DNA of 64,000 bases from Juglans regia (taxonomy: Eukaryota > Streptophyta > Magnoliopsida > Fagales > Juglandaceae). Below, in pieces: positions 34,893-47,027 of the stretch. The position numbers and the translations under genes are program-made. Numbering within the stretch: position 1 is the first letter of the stretch; every line of letters begins with the position of its first letter. Location of the stretch: positions 42,710,302 through 42,774,301 of the forward strand of contig NC_049901.1 in NCBI RefSeq assembly GCF_001411555.2, written 5' to 3'. Below the pieces are notes generated by a model that was not told where the DNA came from, ran no database searches, and saw nothing but the letters and a program-made list of their open reading frames with translations.

Positions 34893-34934
34893 GTATTTTT
34901 CATAACATATATTAATATATGTTATGAAAAATAC
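34893..34934. repeat. 42-bp perfect palindrome
   Basis: GTATTTTTCATAACATATATT is followed immediately by its exact reverse complement, with no spacer. It lies between the two units of the tandem duplication and would extrude as a cruciform or fold as an RNA hairpin. Confidence 0.95.
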
Positions 34935-35412
34935 ACTGCAACCTACTACGACATATATTGCCTGTAACTAAGTTATATACAAATTCACAGCACTAGACAC
35001 AATTTTAAAGAATTCTATGCTGCTGAGACAAGTTCCAATTCATCTCCCAAAAGTCTGAAACCACATAGCCTCTTCATCCACACATGTTAGGGGCTGAGGG
35101 GTGTCTGGGAAAACAAAATTCATACATTAATTAGCTTGTAAGAACCAGTTTCTATAGTACTAGGACACACACACTTCATTCAATAGTATAGATACCCATA
35201 ATAAATATGCCCAAATATATTGAATTGCATTCATACACCTTATACTTACTAGCATCCTCATGCAAAGAGGCCCCAACATATACATAAGTATACTAAACTG
35301 ACCACACAAATTTTTAAGTGATATTGGAGAGTGATTATAAATCTGGAGTACATCGTTGAACTAGATGATGAAAACTAATGCAACATTCTGAATCTGGCTG
35401 CAAAATAGGTTT

Positions 35413-35449
<37 letters not shown>

Positions 35450-35486
35450 GATGAACTTTTCTAGTAAAGCATCTATATTGTGTAAA

Positions 35487-36950
35487 ATATAGAATATGAC
35501 ACGAACAAAAAAAATATGACACCAAATAATACCAGGAAATCGATGGCTCTGATTGTGTAAAACATGTATGCATACATGGAGCAGTAAGCATGAGGAAATA
35601 GCAACTGTCAAGTGTAATTGGACCAACGTAGCAACTGTGGTGGACTTTCAAGAAAACAACAAGGTAATACAATGTCTACTACAAAAAGGTGTGACATGGA
35701 CAATAGCAACTAGAGGCACCAAGATGGTGTCCGCTCTAGCTAATACCATGTTGAAAATAAAAATATAATAGAAAAGACAGATAAGAGAGCAGAGATAGAG
35801 AGACTTTGAAGGTTTCTTTGTTATTGTAAAGTGTTAATGAATATAAAACACATGTCCCTATTTATAGGTGAATGAGGCTAAAGAAGTAACGGAAATACAA
35901 TAAATCAATGATACTAATTGGTTTATACAATAAATTAAATATGGTATGTAGAGAATAAATGATATTGTCATACATATACTAGAATATTATGAATATATTC
36001 TATTATAAATATGATAATATTTTAACATTGTTTTTTTTTTTTTTTTTTTTGGTTCAGGAGAATTAATCCAGTGTACATACATAGCCAATCTTCAACTGAT
36101 TATGAAGATTTTATTCGAAGATGAAAATCAGGTTCTTCAGAAATAAAGTTGAAATGTGAGCTCGACTAAACAACGATGGGTCGGCGATGATTGTATTGGC
36201 TAGCGGATAATGTGACTAGTGTACTCTAGAGACGATGACAGCTAGCTGGTGGTTGGATATATAAGAAAAATAATAAAATTCATATTCCTTGCAGCCATGG
36301 CCCATATATTTTATATGAGCATCAATAAGATCAATAATATTAAACAAATTAAAAAACCGTTATGCACAAAGAATAATGGGTCGTATATAGCAAGGTAGGG
36401 CTAGCTCCCTTGGTGGGAACTAGAAGTTTTGGAAGGTTAGGTTCATGTATAGATAAGGGTTTAGGCACACAGATCCACTACAACATTTACTAGTTTTACT
36501 CAAGAATGGTTTTGGTGGCAAAAGACATCCGTTTCGTGAGAAATATTTTTTTCACACCAACTCGTGTCGTGGGAAGTTCGTGGAATAGAATTGGTGTAAA
36601 AAACTATCTTTTTCCACGATAGCTTCAACTCGTGGAAAAAAGCTTGTTTTCCCCACGAGAACATCCGAGGGTAAAAGCTTAAATACTTAAGGCAAATAGT
36701 CTGACAATTTTGGTAAATCTTTGTCTGAACTTTTTGCCATGACTGGTACTCGCCGGTATTGATGACTTCCCATGAATGTCCACGGCGTCTCTCGTCGCCG
36801 ACGTCAAACTCACTGCCTTCTTTTTTTTTTTTACCAGAATACTGCCGCCGTTATAGAGGCGCTGACAAGGAGGTTCTCTGCCTCCTTTTGGCACTAAAAC
36901 ATTGTATTTCATAGTATTTTTTTCCAATAAATCCATCTCAGAGATGGATC
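35487..36950. repeat. Tandem duplication, unit 2 (contains an LTR)
   Basis: Second unit of the 2.28-kb tandem arrangement. It differs by point changes, a TCTAGCTAATACCA expansion at the primer site, a long poly-T at 36031-36050, and about 75 extra bp after 36777 (GTCCACGGCGTC...). Confidence 0.85.
35749..36027 (-). repeat. LTR, unit 2
   Basis: 279 bp, TGTTGAAAAT...TTTTAACA, nearly the same as the LTR at 33471-33752. The primer site on its left is broken by four extra bases. Confidence 0.8.
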
Positions 36951-36959
36951 GAGCCACCA

Positions 36960-37480
36960 GACCGAGAATCTATACAGTGGTGGCGGCGATTTCCCATCCC
37001 AGGGTGCCAACATAGCACTCCGACCACCTTGCGCCACCCCCTCCAGTCCCCACTAAGTGCCTCCATCTCTCTGATTTTTCTTTTGTTTCAACAGAAACCC
37101 ACAGAAAATTCTTATCAACCGGTCGAGGCTTCTCAGCCCCTTTACGCCGCCTTTGAAAACTGTCATACGTCCCAAGTCTCTGGTAAGGGACTTCGGCCAC
37201 CTTACACTGTATACTTTCAACACATACAATGGCTTCTCAACTACAAACATTACCAACACGGTGCAAACAATGAGGGAGAAAATAAAATAAAACACAAGCA
37301 AAGATTGAAGCTGATGCATCAATACTTCGTGGAATCGTGAACAATCCTGTGAGAGTTTTTCTTTTATAGAAATATATCAACATAAAATGGGAGAACACGG
37401 TACTATGATATTAAATTAATATACAATAATATGAAATCTATATTTTATCGATACCATAAAAAACCTATAACCTAAAGCTC
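36960..37480. other. No supported gene
   Basis: Slightly more GC-rich than its surroundings near 36960-37200, with open frames up to 103 codons on both strands, but without a recognisable domain or conservation evidence. Confidence 0.4.
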
Positions 37481-37490
37481 TGATACTACA

Positions 37491-37899
37491 TGTTAAATAT
37501 TTTAACATGAATATTAATAATTGGATATTTGATTTTCTATAATCCATGACAATAAATAATAACAGTTAGAAAATGTACATTTCTCCATCAGTACAGTTTG
37601 ATGAAGAATCTGATTTGGCTATGAGAGAAGGATCACCCTAACAACTTTACCTCCGAGTGTCTCCCGATGGCTAGAGGCACAATGATGTTGTAGGTGAGAA
37701 CCTTTAATCCCTCAGTACTATTTATAGACTTCTGGTCATCAAGAAATTTAGAGACTTTGTGTCCCACTGTGATTAGATATAGAGTTAATCTTATTTTATT
37801 GTAACTCATCAATTAAGTATTGATAAGTATTGAACTATTCTAAATATATCAGGATATGGGTGTGTGCATGGGATATAGAGTTTAAATAAAACTCTTACA
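37491..37899 (-). mobile_element. Probable copia LTR fragment with primer-site remnant
   Basis: TGTTAAATATTTTAACATG starts after AAGCTCTGATACTACA, which resembles the reverse complement of the initiator-Met primer site. A minus-strand TATA-like TATAAATAGTACTGAGG lies near 37712-37728. The far end is tentatively ACTCTTACA at 37891-37899. No second LTR or coding region was found. Confidence 0.45.
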
Positions 37900-37909
37900 G
37901 CGCCTGCCT

Positions 37910-39660
37910 CAACCACGTCCAGGATGTAAGTGCATGGATTGGGGGCAGATGGTGGCACTATCCGTTGGAGGGACTCGACTAGTAGAAGTTCCTCTTTATC
38001 CATCACTTCCTCTCTCAGTGACCTTGTTTCTCCAAAACTTGGAGAAACCAAGAAAATGGCGGAAGTACTTAATAATAGAGTTGGAAGGAGAAGTACTTCT
38101 CTATAAGAAAAATCCATCTGAGAGGAAATGAACAACTTTTCTTTTTAGTCGGTTTCGGGAAGATCGAACTTTGAAAGGAGATGGGGTTTGAGTTTGGCGT
38201 GAGAATGGTTAAGGAGAGCTAGTTATATATATAGATATATCAACTTTATCTAAGCTTTCTCGATAGGTGTATTGACTGCTGCTTAATCACAAGGATTTAT
38301 AATTAGGTTTTCTGATGTTGACCACAAGCATGGGGTTTATTCATGGTTTGAACCGTGTCAAATGTATCAGATATATAACTATAGCTATCTGCTTGATGCC
38401 AAAAAGCTGTCAAATAAAGCTGGAACGACGAAGAGTACTTACGTTAGCGCCGCATCGTTTGGTTTATTAATTATCTAGGTCAAAAACATTGAAAATTCAG
38501 GAAATGTGCGTGTGTATAAAAAAGTAAAGTCAGTTTACTAAGCCGAATTATATACACGTCGTTGGGTTGAAAGTTTGAATAATATTAAAAGCAAGCGCTC
38601 AAGATGTCAAGTTTTTGTAATGTGTTGAATACCTATGATCACGAGGGACGATTAATAATTTGAAACGTCTGATCCGGACTTCGGTCCTCCACCGATTCTA
38701 AGCATGCAAATGGATTAACTGAGCCTATTCTTTCAGCCTGATCAATTGAATTTCTACAACTTTTGCCATGTATATTATATATATATATATACACACCGTC
38801 GCCCAGGATCGATCTCAGTCGACGTACTACGTAGTACTTGAAGTCCCAGGTACAAGTAAACCTATCCCCACTAGAGAAACTGATCAACGGGAACATGAGG
38901 TCATGAGTACGTACGTCATTACATGATGATTGGTCTAACCACGTGCCAGAGTAAAACATGAAGATTTTCAATTGTTATGAAACAGAAGGAAATGACTTCC
39001 ATTAAAATTAAGAACGGATCAGCTTGAATTACTAAATAATTAGCCACAAGATTACTGTATTTAAATATATATAAACTTTAGATCAACCCGTGATAATAAC
39101 AAATTCTACAGATTTTATTGACCGGGATCCTGGCCTGCATTAATTACCAGTAGTACTCCGGTTAAATTACCGCGTTAAGGGTGGGCAGGCCCACGAAACT
39201 GGTTCAATTGAGCTTATTGGGCTAAAGTAGGGCCGTGCCCAACCATATCAGAGCCCAACCCCATTCTTATAGATATGGAGTGCTTAACCTTTGAATGAAT
39301 CAACTAGGACTTTAGAGAAATTTGATGCACTAAATTAAACTTTTGACAAGATGGGTTTAATTTTGTGATAAGCTAGCTGATTTTCATGCGACCCAAATCA
39401 AAATTGTAGCTGATGCGTACCTTTGTCTTACAAAAAAATATCTATATATGAATAGTAGATCAATGCTTCTCATGAGTTCAATCTGTAAAAAGAATAAACA
39501 GTGACACATTAAATTTCTGAGTTATATATATTGCCTAATTAGCAATTTCCAGATTATATATAGTAGCAGATAATACAGATCATATATAATTAATACCTCA
39601 AGGTTTTTCTGTTTCTAATTCCGAACAAGGTATTAAGAGCTTAATTAACTTCACCCGTGA
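37910..39660. other. Gene-free sequence upstream of the SUPERMAN-like gene
   Basis: No supportable gene. A TA run is at about 38774-38790. The promoter of the zinc-finger gene should lie in the last part, where no clear TATA box is seen. Confidence 0.45.
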
Positions 39661-39665
39661 AGTTG

Positions 39666-39666
<1 letters not shown>

Positions 39667-39704
<38 letters not shown>
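39667..39704. repeat. (CT)n-(CA)n microsatellite
   Basis: About 12 CT units followed by 7 AC units, 145 bp before the zinc-finger start codon. Pyrimidine runs of this kind are common in plant core promoters and leaders. Confidence 0.9.
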
Positions 39705-39848
39705 GCACGACACACATGACACGCACACACATGTGAAAGATGGGTTCATTTCGTTTTCTTTATATTACATCTGAACTAAATTATTACATATTTGCTCTTA
39801 CTATTTCGATCTTTCTAGGTTGGGTTGAACCACCATTGCCAATTTGCC

Positions 39849-40463
39849 ATGGAGAGAACCTATTTGAGCAGTGGCACTGTGAAAGAAAAAAGCTGTGAAT
39901 CCAATAAGTTTGGCTTTGAAGAAGATCATTCATGTGGAACGTCATGGTCTGCAAAACATGAGTGCTATTCATGTAGCTTTTGCAATAGGAAATTCAGGTC
40001 TGCTCAGGCTCTTGGGGGTCACATGAATGTTCATAGGATAGAGAGGGCAAGACTGAGATTGTTAGCTTCATCAGTTTCAGAATCTCACAACCCTAATCCA
40101 AAATTTAAACCCTACCCTACTCTGGATTCTTCACCATCATCCTCTTCAGAGAAGTTCCCACCGCACAGACATCATCCCTTGCCTTCTTTATCTTCACCAT
40201 TATCAGCTCCTACTGATGAAGAGAAGAAACTGGTAATAATACCTGAACTTGATCCTCCTTTGAGTCTACGAGGCAAGGATATTAGGAACAAGAAGCGGAT
40301 CAGAGGTGTTCTAGGGTTTGGAGAATTGACTGGTTTTGCGCAGATAGATGAGCCCAAGGACGTTTTAAGGGAGAAAGGTACAGTTAGTTTGGACCTGGAG
40401 ATAGGGTTAGTGAAAGATCGAAAGCAAGATGTGGATTTAGAGCTTCGACTTGGGTGCTTTTAG
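39849..40463 (+). CDS. SUPERMAN/RABBIT EARS-like C2H2 zinc-finger repressor
   Basis: 204 residues, no intron. The ATG at 39849 sits in a strong context (GCCATGG). One C2H2 finger spans C42, C45, H58, H62 and contains QALGGH (53-58), the plant-specific DNA-contact helix. The flanking [20 protein letters not shown] and the basic ERARLRL following it are characteristic of the SUPERMAN/RBE/ZFP10-11 group. A serine/proline-rich linker (78-125) follows. The C-terminus has two EAR-type repressor motifs, LDLEIGL (181-187) and DLELRLG (196-202), the second almost at the end as in SUPERMAN; these recruit TOPLESS-type corepressors. Length agrees with the family. Relatives act in floral organ boundaries or leaf and trichome development; which one is orthologous cannot be decided here. 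Confidence 0.92.
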   Translation: MERTYLSSGTVKEKSCESNKFGFEEDHSCGTSWSAKHECYSCSFCNRKFRSAQALGGHMNVHRIERARLRLLASSVSESHNPNPKFKPYPTLDSSPSSSSEKFPPHRHHPLPSLSSPLSAPTDEEKKLVIIPELDPPLSLRGKDIRNKKRIRGVLGFGELTGFAQIDEPKDVLREKGTVSLDLEIGLVKDRKQDVDLELRLGCF

Positions 40464-40469
40464 GTGAGA

Positions 40470-41890
40470 TTTTCAATTTTCTTGGTTTTTTATATGCCTT
40501 CTCAGAAACCAGGCAATGGCTAGAGCAGTAGATGAGTGAGCAAGAGAAGATTGAAAAACGGCAAGGAATGCATTAATGCATGCAGCATGCAGGATGACAG
40601 GAGTCAGGCCCATACCATTACCTTTAATTTTGTTCTACCGGCTAATCATTCTCCATCCTCGATCCTTTTTATCTTTTGTTTTTCGTTTTGCTTTTGTCTT
40701 TAATTTTTATTAGCTGATTAAATTGTTCATGTAATTTACCACAGGCATAGCATAGCTTGTATGATGATCAATTGTGATATTGTGCTTAATTAATATTGGA
40801 TCTTCGTGTTTTAGTTGTAATAATTGTGATTAGTGGGTGTTTAACTTGTTATCATTATGATTAATGTGGTGGGGTGGTGCTTGTTAGGTTAATTATCAGA
40901 TGGGAGATAATGAAGTTGGGGAATATGTCTTCATCATCTACCATAATTCCTCCGAAAGATGGGATGTTTTACTTGATGTCTTTTTCCCTTACTAATTTGA
41001 TTGTTCTCTTGGAAATGAAAACCATGCATCTTGCACATTTATCTATGTAAATGCTTCATTATAAAATATTCTTTTACATTGTATATGAACCTGTGTTTGA
41101 ATTTCCCAGTCCTGCACAAAGGATATGTAGGGAATTAAGGCAGGAATATTTAATATAGGAGTGCAAAAATAGATTTTCTTTTTAACTTTTACCCTAATTG
41201 AAACCTAAGAAAACCATAAATAATCCACACTCACTCAACTGGTTTTGCTAACCCACTTGGCCCAAAATCATTATTGAGCATTTAATAATTCTTCCTAGCT
41301 AGGCTAGCATTTTTTTTTTCAGTTTTGCTACAGGTAACCAGGGTAGGAATCCCCGGGGAATCGGCTCAGCCGAGATACATTAAAAACAAAATCACTGAAA
41401 CGTCTGATCTCAACATTCAAACAGTCCTCACCTTCCCATTCTCCTCGTTCTATATCCCTCTCTCTCTCTTTCTTTCTTTCCTTTTATCTTTCCTTCTTTC
41501 TCACTAAATTCAAAACAAATGGCAGCAGTAATGTCTTCTTTCTCCATTCACAATTTGAGAGAGTGATAATTCATTTTCAATTATGGGAGAGTACTAAACT
41601 TGCAATGATGAAAAAGAGTCCAAGTTTTGCGTTTGACCGTGACTTAAGTTTCGAAAATGCTTTGTTTGCTTTGCAAGAAAAAGTAGTAAATAAAATAAAA
41701 GAAAACTAATAGACTCTGAATCTTAAATCATTTTCACATTTGGATTTCAGAAGACAAACATTTGGAATGCAAGTTCAGAATCGACACGTCTACTCTTCAA
41801 AGCAGATGACCATACTTGGATCTGCACAAAATGCAGGTTCTTTAGCCCAAAATAATTCAAGCTTCCTTGTCAATCTAGTTCAGATGAACA
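40470..41890. other. 3' region of the zinc-finger gene and gene-free sequence
   Basis: The first few hundred bases are likely 3' UTR. No further gene; a CT-rich patch occurs at 41455-41505. Confidence 0.5.
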
Positions 41891-41900
41891 CTTCCAGACA

Positions 41901-42038
41901 TGCTACAAGAAAAACTGGCTTTTGTGGCTATTTAATTGCGGCGAAAAGACTATTCGTGACCAAAACAGACTCATTTTAGTTGTAAATAGTCATTTCACTA
42001 AAATTAACTGGCCACAAATAAGCAATTTTCTTGTAGTG
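41901..42038. mobile_element. CACTA-type MITE, copy 3
   Basis: About 138 bp. The right end ATTTTCTTGTAGTG is intact; the left end reads TGCTACAAGAAAA, so the first two bases of CACTA have changed. The flanking triplets ACA and ATA differ by one base. It shares GTAAATAGTCATTTCACTAA-like interior words with copy 1. Confidence 0.75.
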
Positions 42039-42039
42039 A

Positions 42040-42385
42040 TAGAAAGAGAAATGACGAAAGAGAAGCATGAAGTATGGTTAAAAAAAAATCACAACCAAAC
42101 TAAAAATAGTGAAGGCTGAGAAAACAGTGAAGACAGGTTACAAATCACAACTAGACTGAAAAACACAAATCGTTAATAAAGGTTTCAAAAGTTTGATATG
42201 TGTTTATCGCTGTGGCACCCATTATTTCTTTACCACCAAAGCTCACAAATTTACTCCCAGTGGCAGTTGTTTTGGAGCAAACCGAGTGGGTCTTGCAACT
42301 TGTTGCAATGTACAATCGGATGTTTGTAATGTGCAGAGGAGAGAAATGTAGAGGAAGAATGAGAGGAAGAAAAGAGTAGAAAAAA

Positions 42386-42417
<32 letters not shown>

Positions 42418-43550
42418 GGAATGAAATGAAAAGGAAAGAAAGGTAGAAAAAATAAAATTCTTCATCAAATGAAGCGCTCGATTACGTTAGGATTCTCCAG
42501 CCTGGTTGCAAGTAGAGTTTCTCTGTTTTTTTTTTAAGACAAGTATTCCGGGGGTAACTTCAAGAGCCAGATCATAATTGGACATACTTATCTTGTAAAT
42601 CCCTGGCAACCAAATCAAAGACCAGTAGTGTTGCGCTGTACGTACGTCTCTTTATATTAATCACGTATTAGTAGTGCTAGATTATTTTTTATTTTTTATA
42701 TTTACAGTGAAGCCGAACTTATTTAAAAAATCAATAAAAGTCTACAGTTTACTGCATGGCAAGTGTGGTTAGAATCTCAATCGAAAAATATAATATAAAT
42801 TAATAATTAGATTTATATATTTTCATCGGTTTAAATTTTTTGAACAAGAAATCATTTCACGTGATATATATAAAAAAATATAGATTGTGATATAAAAAAT
42901 ATAGATTGTGAATTCAAATTCTAACTCTATATTTTATCTTATTTAATTATATATTTCATGCAAGTGTGTTGATGTTAGTCTACCACACGGACGAAGAAGG
43001 CCGCATGCACGATGACGATCAAAGATTTTGAAAAGAAAATGAGGTTTTGGAAATTTTGCCAGCAAGCTATACATAGTTGCTGCCAAATGTTAGTGATCGG
43101 CTTTAAAATAAATTAGAAAAATTTTAAAGTAGCATATTTTAATGTGATATATATAAGAGGTACACTTTATAATAGAAAAGATCAGTTTTCTAATCTAATA
43201 CGTACGCGACGTCAAATCACATAAATTTGTAAAAACATATAGAATCTTATGTAATTTGTGGGCCTTAATTACTAATTTCTGGCCTGCATTGCAAATCTGC
43301 ATTGCATAATTTTTTATTCGGCCTGGTCTATCTTTGTACCGCGTGAACCCATTCATTTCTCGGCTTCTTGCTGTAGGATCCGGATCACTTGCTGAAATGT
43401 TTGTCACATATAAGATTTTCCAAGCTTTGGTAAGTGTGGTTTTCTTTCTATTTTTATTATGCGTGTCTTCTTTTTTTTTCACTCATAATTGGAATTCAAA
43501 GTTTTTATCCTTTTTTAATTATTTTCATATACATTTTGTTAATTAGTACT
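42040..43550. other. Gene-free sequence
   Basis: AT-rich with (GA)n at 42391-42417 and a short duplicated word AAATATAGATTGTGA near 42885-42915. No gene seen. Confidence 0.5.
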
Positions 43551-43560
43551 GGAGAAAACT

Positions 43561-43771
43561 TGATAAGAAACGTAGAAGAAAGTATTCTCTTGATTGCAAA
43601 ATATTTTCTATTGATTTGGTTCTACCTTTTTACAGAATAAACACACTATATTTGTAAAAGTAAGCAGTGCTACATATGGAATGTTTTGGTCACTATGAGT
43701 TGTACGGTTGTGCTTGTTATGATGCTTGATCTGAGGCTTGATTTTTGCAATTCATCTCACAACTGTCAATA
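43561..43771 (-). repeat. 3' LTR of copia element 2
   Basis: About 211 bp, repeated at 47028-47233. The adjacent minus-strand GAGGGGGCCAAG (43772-43783) is the polypurine tract. Confidence 0.88.
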
Positions 43772-43874
43772 CTTGGCCCCCTCAAGTTGGAGAATAAAGG
43801 TCTGTAATGTCCAACCTGGATCTGAAGAAAACAAACAATTCACGACCCAAAAGTTTTGTGAAGAGATCAACCTG

Positions 43875-46145
43875 TTATTGGGAAGTGGCTGAATAAGTGG
43901 GAGTAAGAAGACCAACACGAGTATGGTCATCCACCAAGTGGCAATGAATCTCTATGTGTTTGGTGCGTTCATGAAAAATCAGATTCCATGCAATGTGAAT
44001 GGTAGCTTGATTGTCGCAGTGAAGTAGTACAGGTTGAGGATGAGAGATTGTGAGATCACAAAGAATAGATCGCAGCCATGTAATCTCACAAGAGATGTTG
44101 GTCATGGCATGATATTCTATTTCAGTAAAAAAGCGAGAGACATTGGATTGCTTCTTTGTATACCAAGAGATAGGGATTTCTCCAAGTTTGACAACAAATT
44201 TATGGTGGACCGTCGAGTTATAGGACAACTGGCCCAATCAGAGTCACAATTGGCAGATAATTGGAAATAGCAGGCTGAAGAGAAAAACAAGTTATAACCA
44301 GGAGTGGTCTTCAAATACCAAAGTAAACGGAGGGCGGCTTGCTGATGTGGCTCACGAGGAGTATGCATAAACTGACTCAAAATATTTATTGTGTAAGCAA
44401 TATCTAGACGTGAAATAGTCAAGTAGATGAGACGACTAACCAAGCGGCGGTAGGAGGCTGGATCAACAAAAAGAGCACCATTAATGGCATTGACCTTAAG
44501 ATGCTGCTCCATAGGAAACTAAGTAGGGCAAGAACCAAGTTGACCAGCATTAGAGAGAATGCCCAAAAATGTATTTGCATTGGTTGAAAAAGATTCCAAC
44601 AGGTGACTAGTAAAAAGAATGCAGTAGCTAAGTTGAGTGCAGTGATGGTGGATAGGTCATTGCTAGTAAGAAGAATGTCATCAACATATATCACGACGGC
44701 AGTGAACACGATGCCCGTAGTTTTGGTGAAGACACTATGATCAGCATTAGATTGCCAAAAGCCTGCCAAGGTAAGAACATTATACAATTTGTGGTACCAC
44801 TGACGAGAGGCTTGCTTAAGACCATATAAAGATTTGTACAAGTGACAGAAATGCTTCTTCCCCTTAGGACAATAACCGGGAGGTGGACGCATGTAGATTT
44901 TCTTTATCAAGATCACCATAAAGGAAGACATTGTGAACATCCAATTGGTGTAAAAACTAACTTTTAACTATAGCTATAGCAAGAAGACAACATAGTGTAA
45001 CAAGTTTAGCAACTGGAACAAAAGAATCATGGTAATCCAAACGTGCTACCTGGGTGTAACCCTTAACAACCAACCAACTTATAACCAACGACTTTTTTGT
45101 TGGGAGGGAGAAGTTCGAGAGTCCAGGTGTTGTTGACTTCTAGGACTTTGATTTCATTAGTCATAGTAGCCCGCCAATGAGGAACAAGAACAACTTGAGA
45201 ATAAGAGTAAGGGTCATGAACATTTTTGGAAATAGAAGTGAGAAGAGCAAAGTGGTTAGGACTAAAAAAACGATAAGAGAGCAAATTAGGTAAAGAATGA
45301 ATTATACCTGAGAAAGTCTGTGGAGTGGGATTGGAATGTGAAGACTCTGAGAGATCTGAGTAGATATAGTCTTGAAGGTAGGAAGAACGAATGATCTGGA
45401 GGTGTGGCTGAGAGAAGGCAGTGGGGGGAGGGGGGGAGTTGGGGTCAACAGGTTCAAGAGAGGGACTATCGGTGGGACTATCTGTTGGACTATCTGGGTT
45501 TGGGTTAAGGAAATGCTCTTAGGAATGAAATTCAGAGAAAATAGGATTGGGGTTGATAGGGAAACTAGGGACAGTGGGTGGAGTGTTTGTGAGGTTATAA
45601 GATGTAGGGTCAGCATAAGGAAAGATAGTCTCAACAAACCGAACATCACGTGAAGAAAAACATTTCTTGATTTCTATGCTATATACACGATAGGCGGAGT
45701 GACTAAGAGAATAATCAAGAAAGATGCATAGGGAGGCATGTGGTGAAAATTTATCACAATAAACGTTCAAAGTATGTGCATAGCATAGACAACCAAAAAC
45801 ACGAAGATACTTATAAGTGGGGGCTTTATGAAAAAGAATTTCATATGGAATTTTATGATGTAGAGAGACTAACGAGGTATGATTAATTGAATATGTAGCA
45901 GTTAGAATACATTCAGCCCGAAAAGAGATAGTTAAACAAGCTTGAAAACGTAAACAACGAGCAACATTTAAGAGGTGATGATGTTTTCGCTCAGCAACAC
46001 CATTTTGTTGAGGAGTTTCAACACAAGTACACTCATGAATTACACCATGATCAGAAAATAATTTTTGCAGGTGATGAGCTAAGAATTCCTTACCATTATC
46101 GGTGTGAATTCGTTTTATGTCAAAATTGAATGGGATTTTTATCAT
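43875..46145 (-). pseudogene. Degenerate pol of copia element 2
   Basis: Pieces of pol in several frames: integrase core starting at the second catalytic Asp (TDNGKEF) and running through ETPQQNGVAERKH (46145-45519); linker; start of the RT domain (45284-45063); RT with YGLKQASRQW and YVDD (44940-44419); RNase H with HERTKHIEI (44237-43875). The D-to-E spacing here is the usual 35, unlike elements 1 and 3, so it belongs to another copia lineage. Protease, GAG-pre-integrase and the first integrase Asp are missing. Several frameshifts make it non-functional. Confidence 0.9.
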
Positions 46146-46873
46146 GGAAAAAAATTAGTGACCTTCTTTTCCACATTTGATATATTTCTTGATGTTTTTG
46201 CTCTGTTGTGGATCTGATTGGAAGATCGAGCAACAACCATGGTTGTGATGTTGGGTGTAGGTAGAAGGGGGAGATGAAGATGAAGATGAAGATGGCGTTG
46301 TGTCTCCTCTTGATGAACAGTATCATAGGTTTCGGCAATGGAGGGTAGGGGGTCCATAGCTAGAATTTGGCTCTTGATGTTGTTGAAGGAACCGTTGAGG
46401 CCCATGATGAATTGGAATAAATGTTCTGTGTTTTCTCTTGCTGAGGCATTTTTTAAAGTACTGCATATGCAAGAGCTAGCTTCCTTTAGAGTGCACAATT
46501 CATCTCAGAGCCCCTTGATGGTGTTGTAGTAGGCTGTAATAGTCATGGAATCTTTATGGAGATTGACGAGATCGCAATTGAGGTGATACAACCGTGGGTG
46601 ATTGCTTTGAGAGAATCGGTGGCCTAAACGTTTTCACACTTCAGAGGGGTTCTGACAATAGATCAAGTTTTGCCTTAGAGATTTGTCAATGGAATTGAGT
46701 AACTAGGAAAAAACCATATTGCAGCACCTCTCCCACAGTGTAGTAATGGAATGATCTGTAGGTTTTGTTAGAGGGCCATCAACGAAAACAAGTTTATTTT
46801 TGGCATTGAGAGCCATACGCATGGAACGTCGCCATGAGGGGTAATTGTCGCCGGTTAGAAGTTCTGGAACCAT
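46142..46873 (-). pseudogene. Degenerate gag of copia element 2
   Basis: From an ATG at 46873 the frame reads a copia gag with NYPSWRRSM and MALNAKNKL. Stops lie at 46703-46705, 46634-46636 and 46505-46507; all three fall where element 1 has a conserved tryptophan. It ends in the first half of a zinc knuckle (CGKEGH-type, one frame over) that is joined directly to the integrase core. Confidence 0.88.
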
Positions 46874-47015
46874 GGTTGCTCCATGATTGTAGGCAGCAGT
46901 TAGGAAATAGGGTGAAGTGAGATCACTGATTAGTTGGGATGGGGTTTGGGTGGGTGGTGCAGCTATGGTGAGGAAGTTGTTTGCGGAAGCGTTAAGAGAT
47001 CCTGAAGAAGGAGAT

Positions 47016-47027
47016 GCTCTGATGCCA
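47016..47027 (-). other. Primer binding site of element 2
   Basis: On the minus strand TGGCATCAGAGC directly follows the LTR, one base different from the common initiator-Met primer site. Confidence 0.8.

Noticed and set aside
36679..37340. Open frames up to 103 codons on both strands
   Set aside because: No domain, no start context, and they overlap the end of the tandem duplication or each other.
37809..38135. Minus-strand frame of 108 codons
   Set aside because: It begins and ends in sequence with no other coding signs and overlaps the probable LTR fragment.
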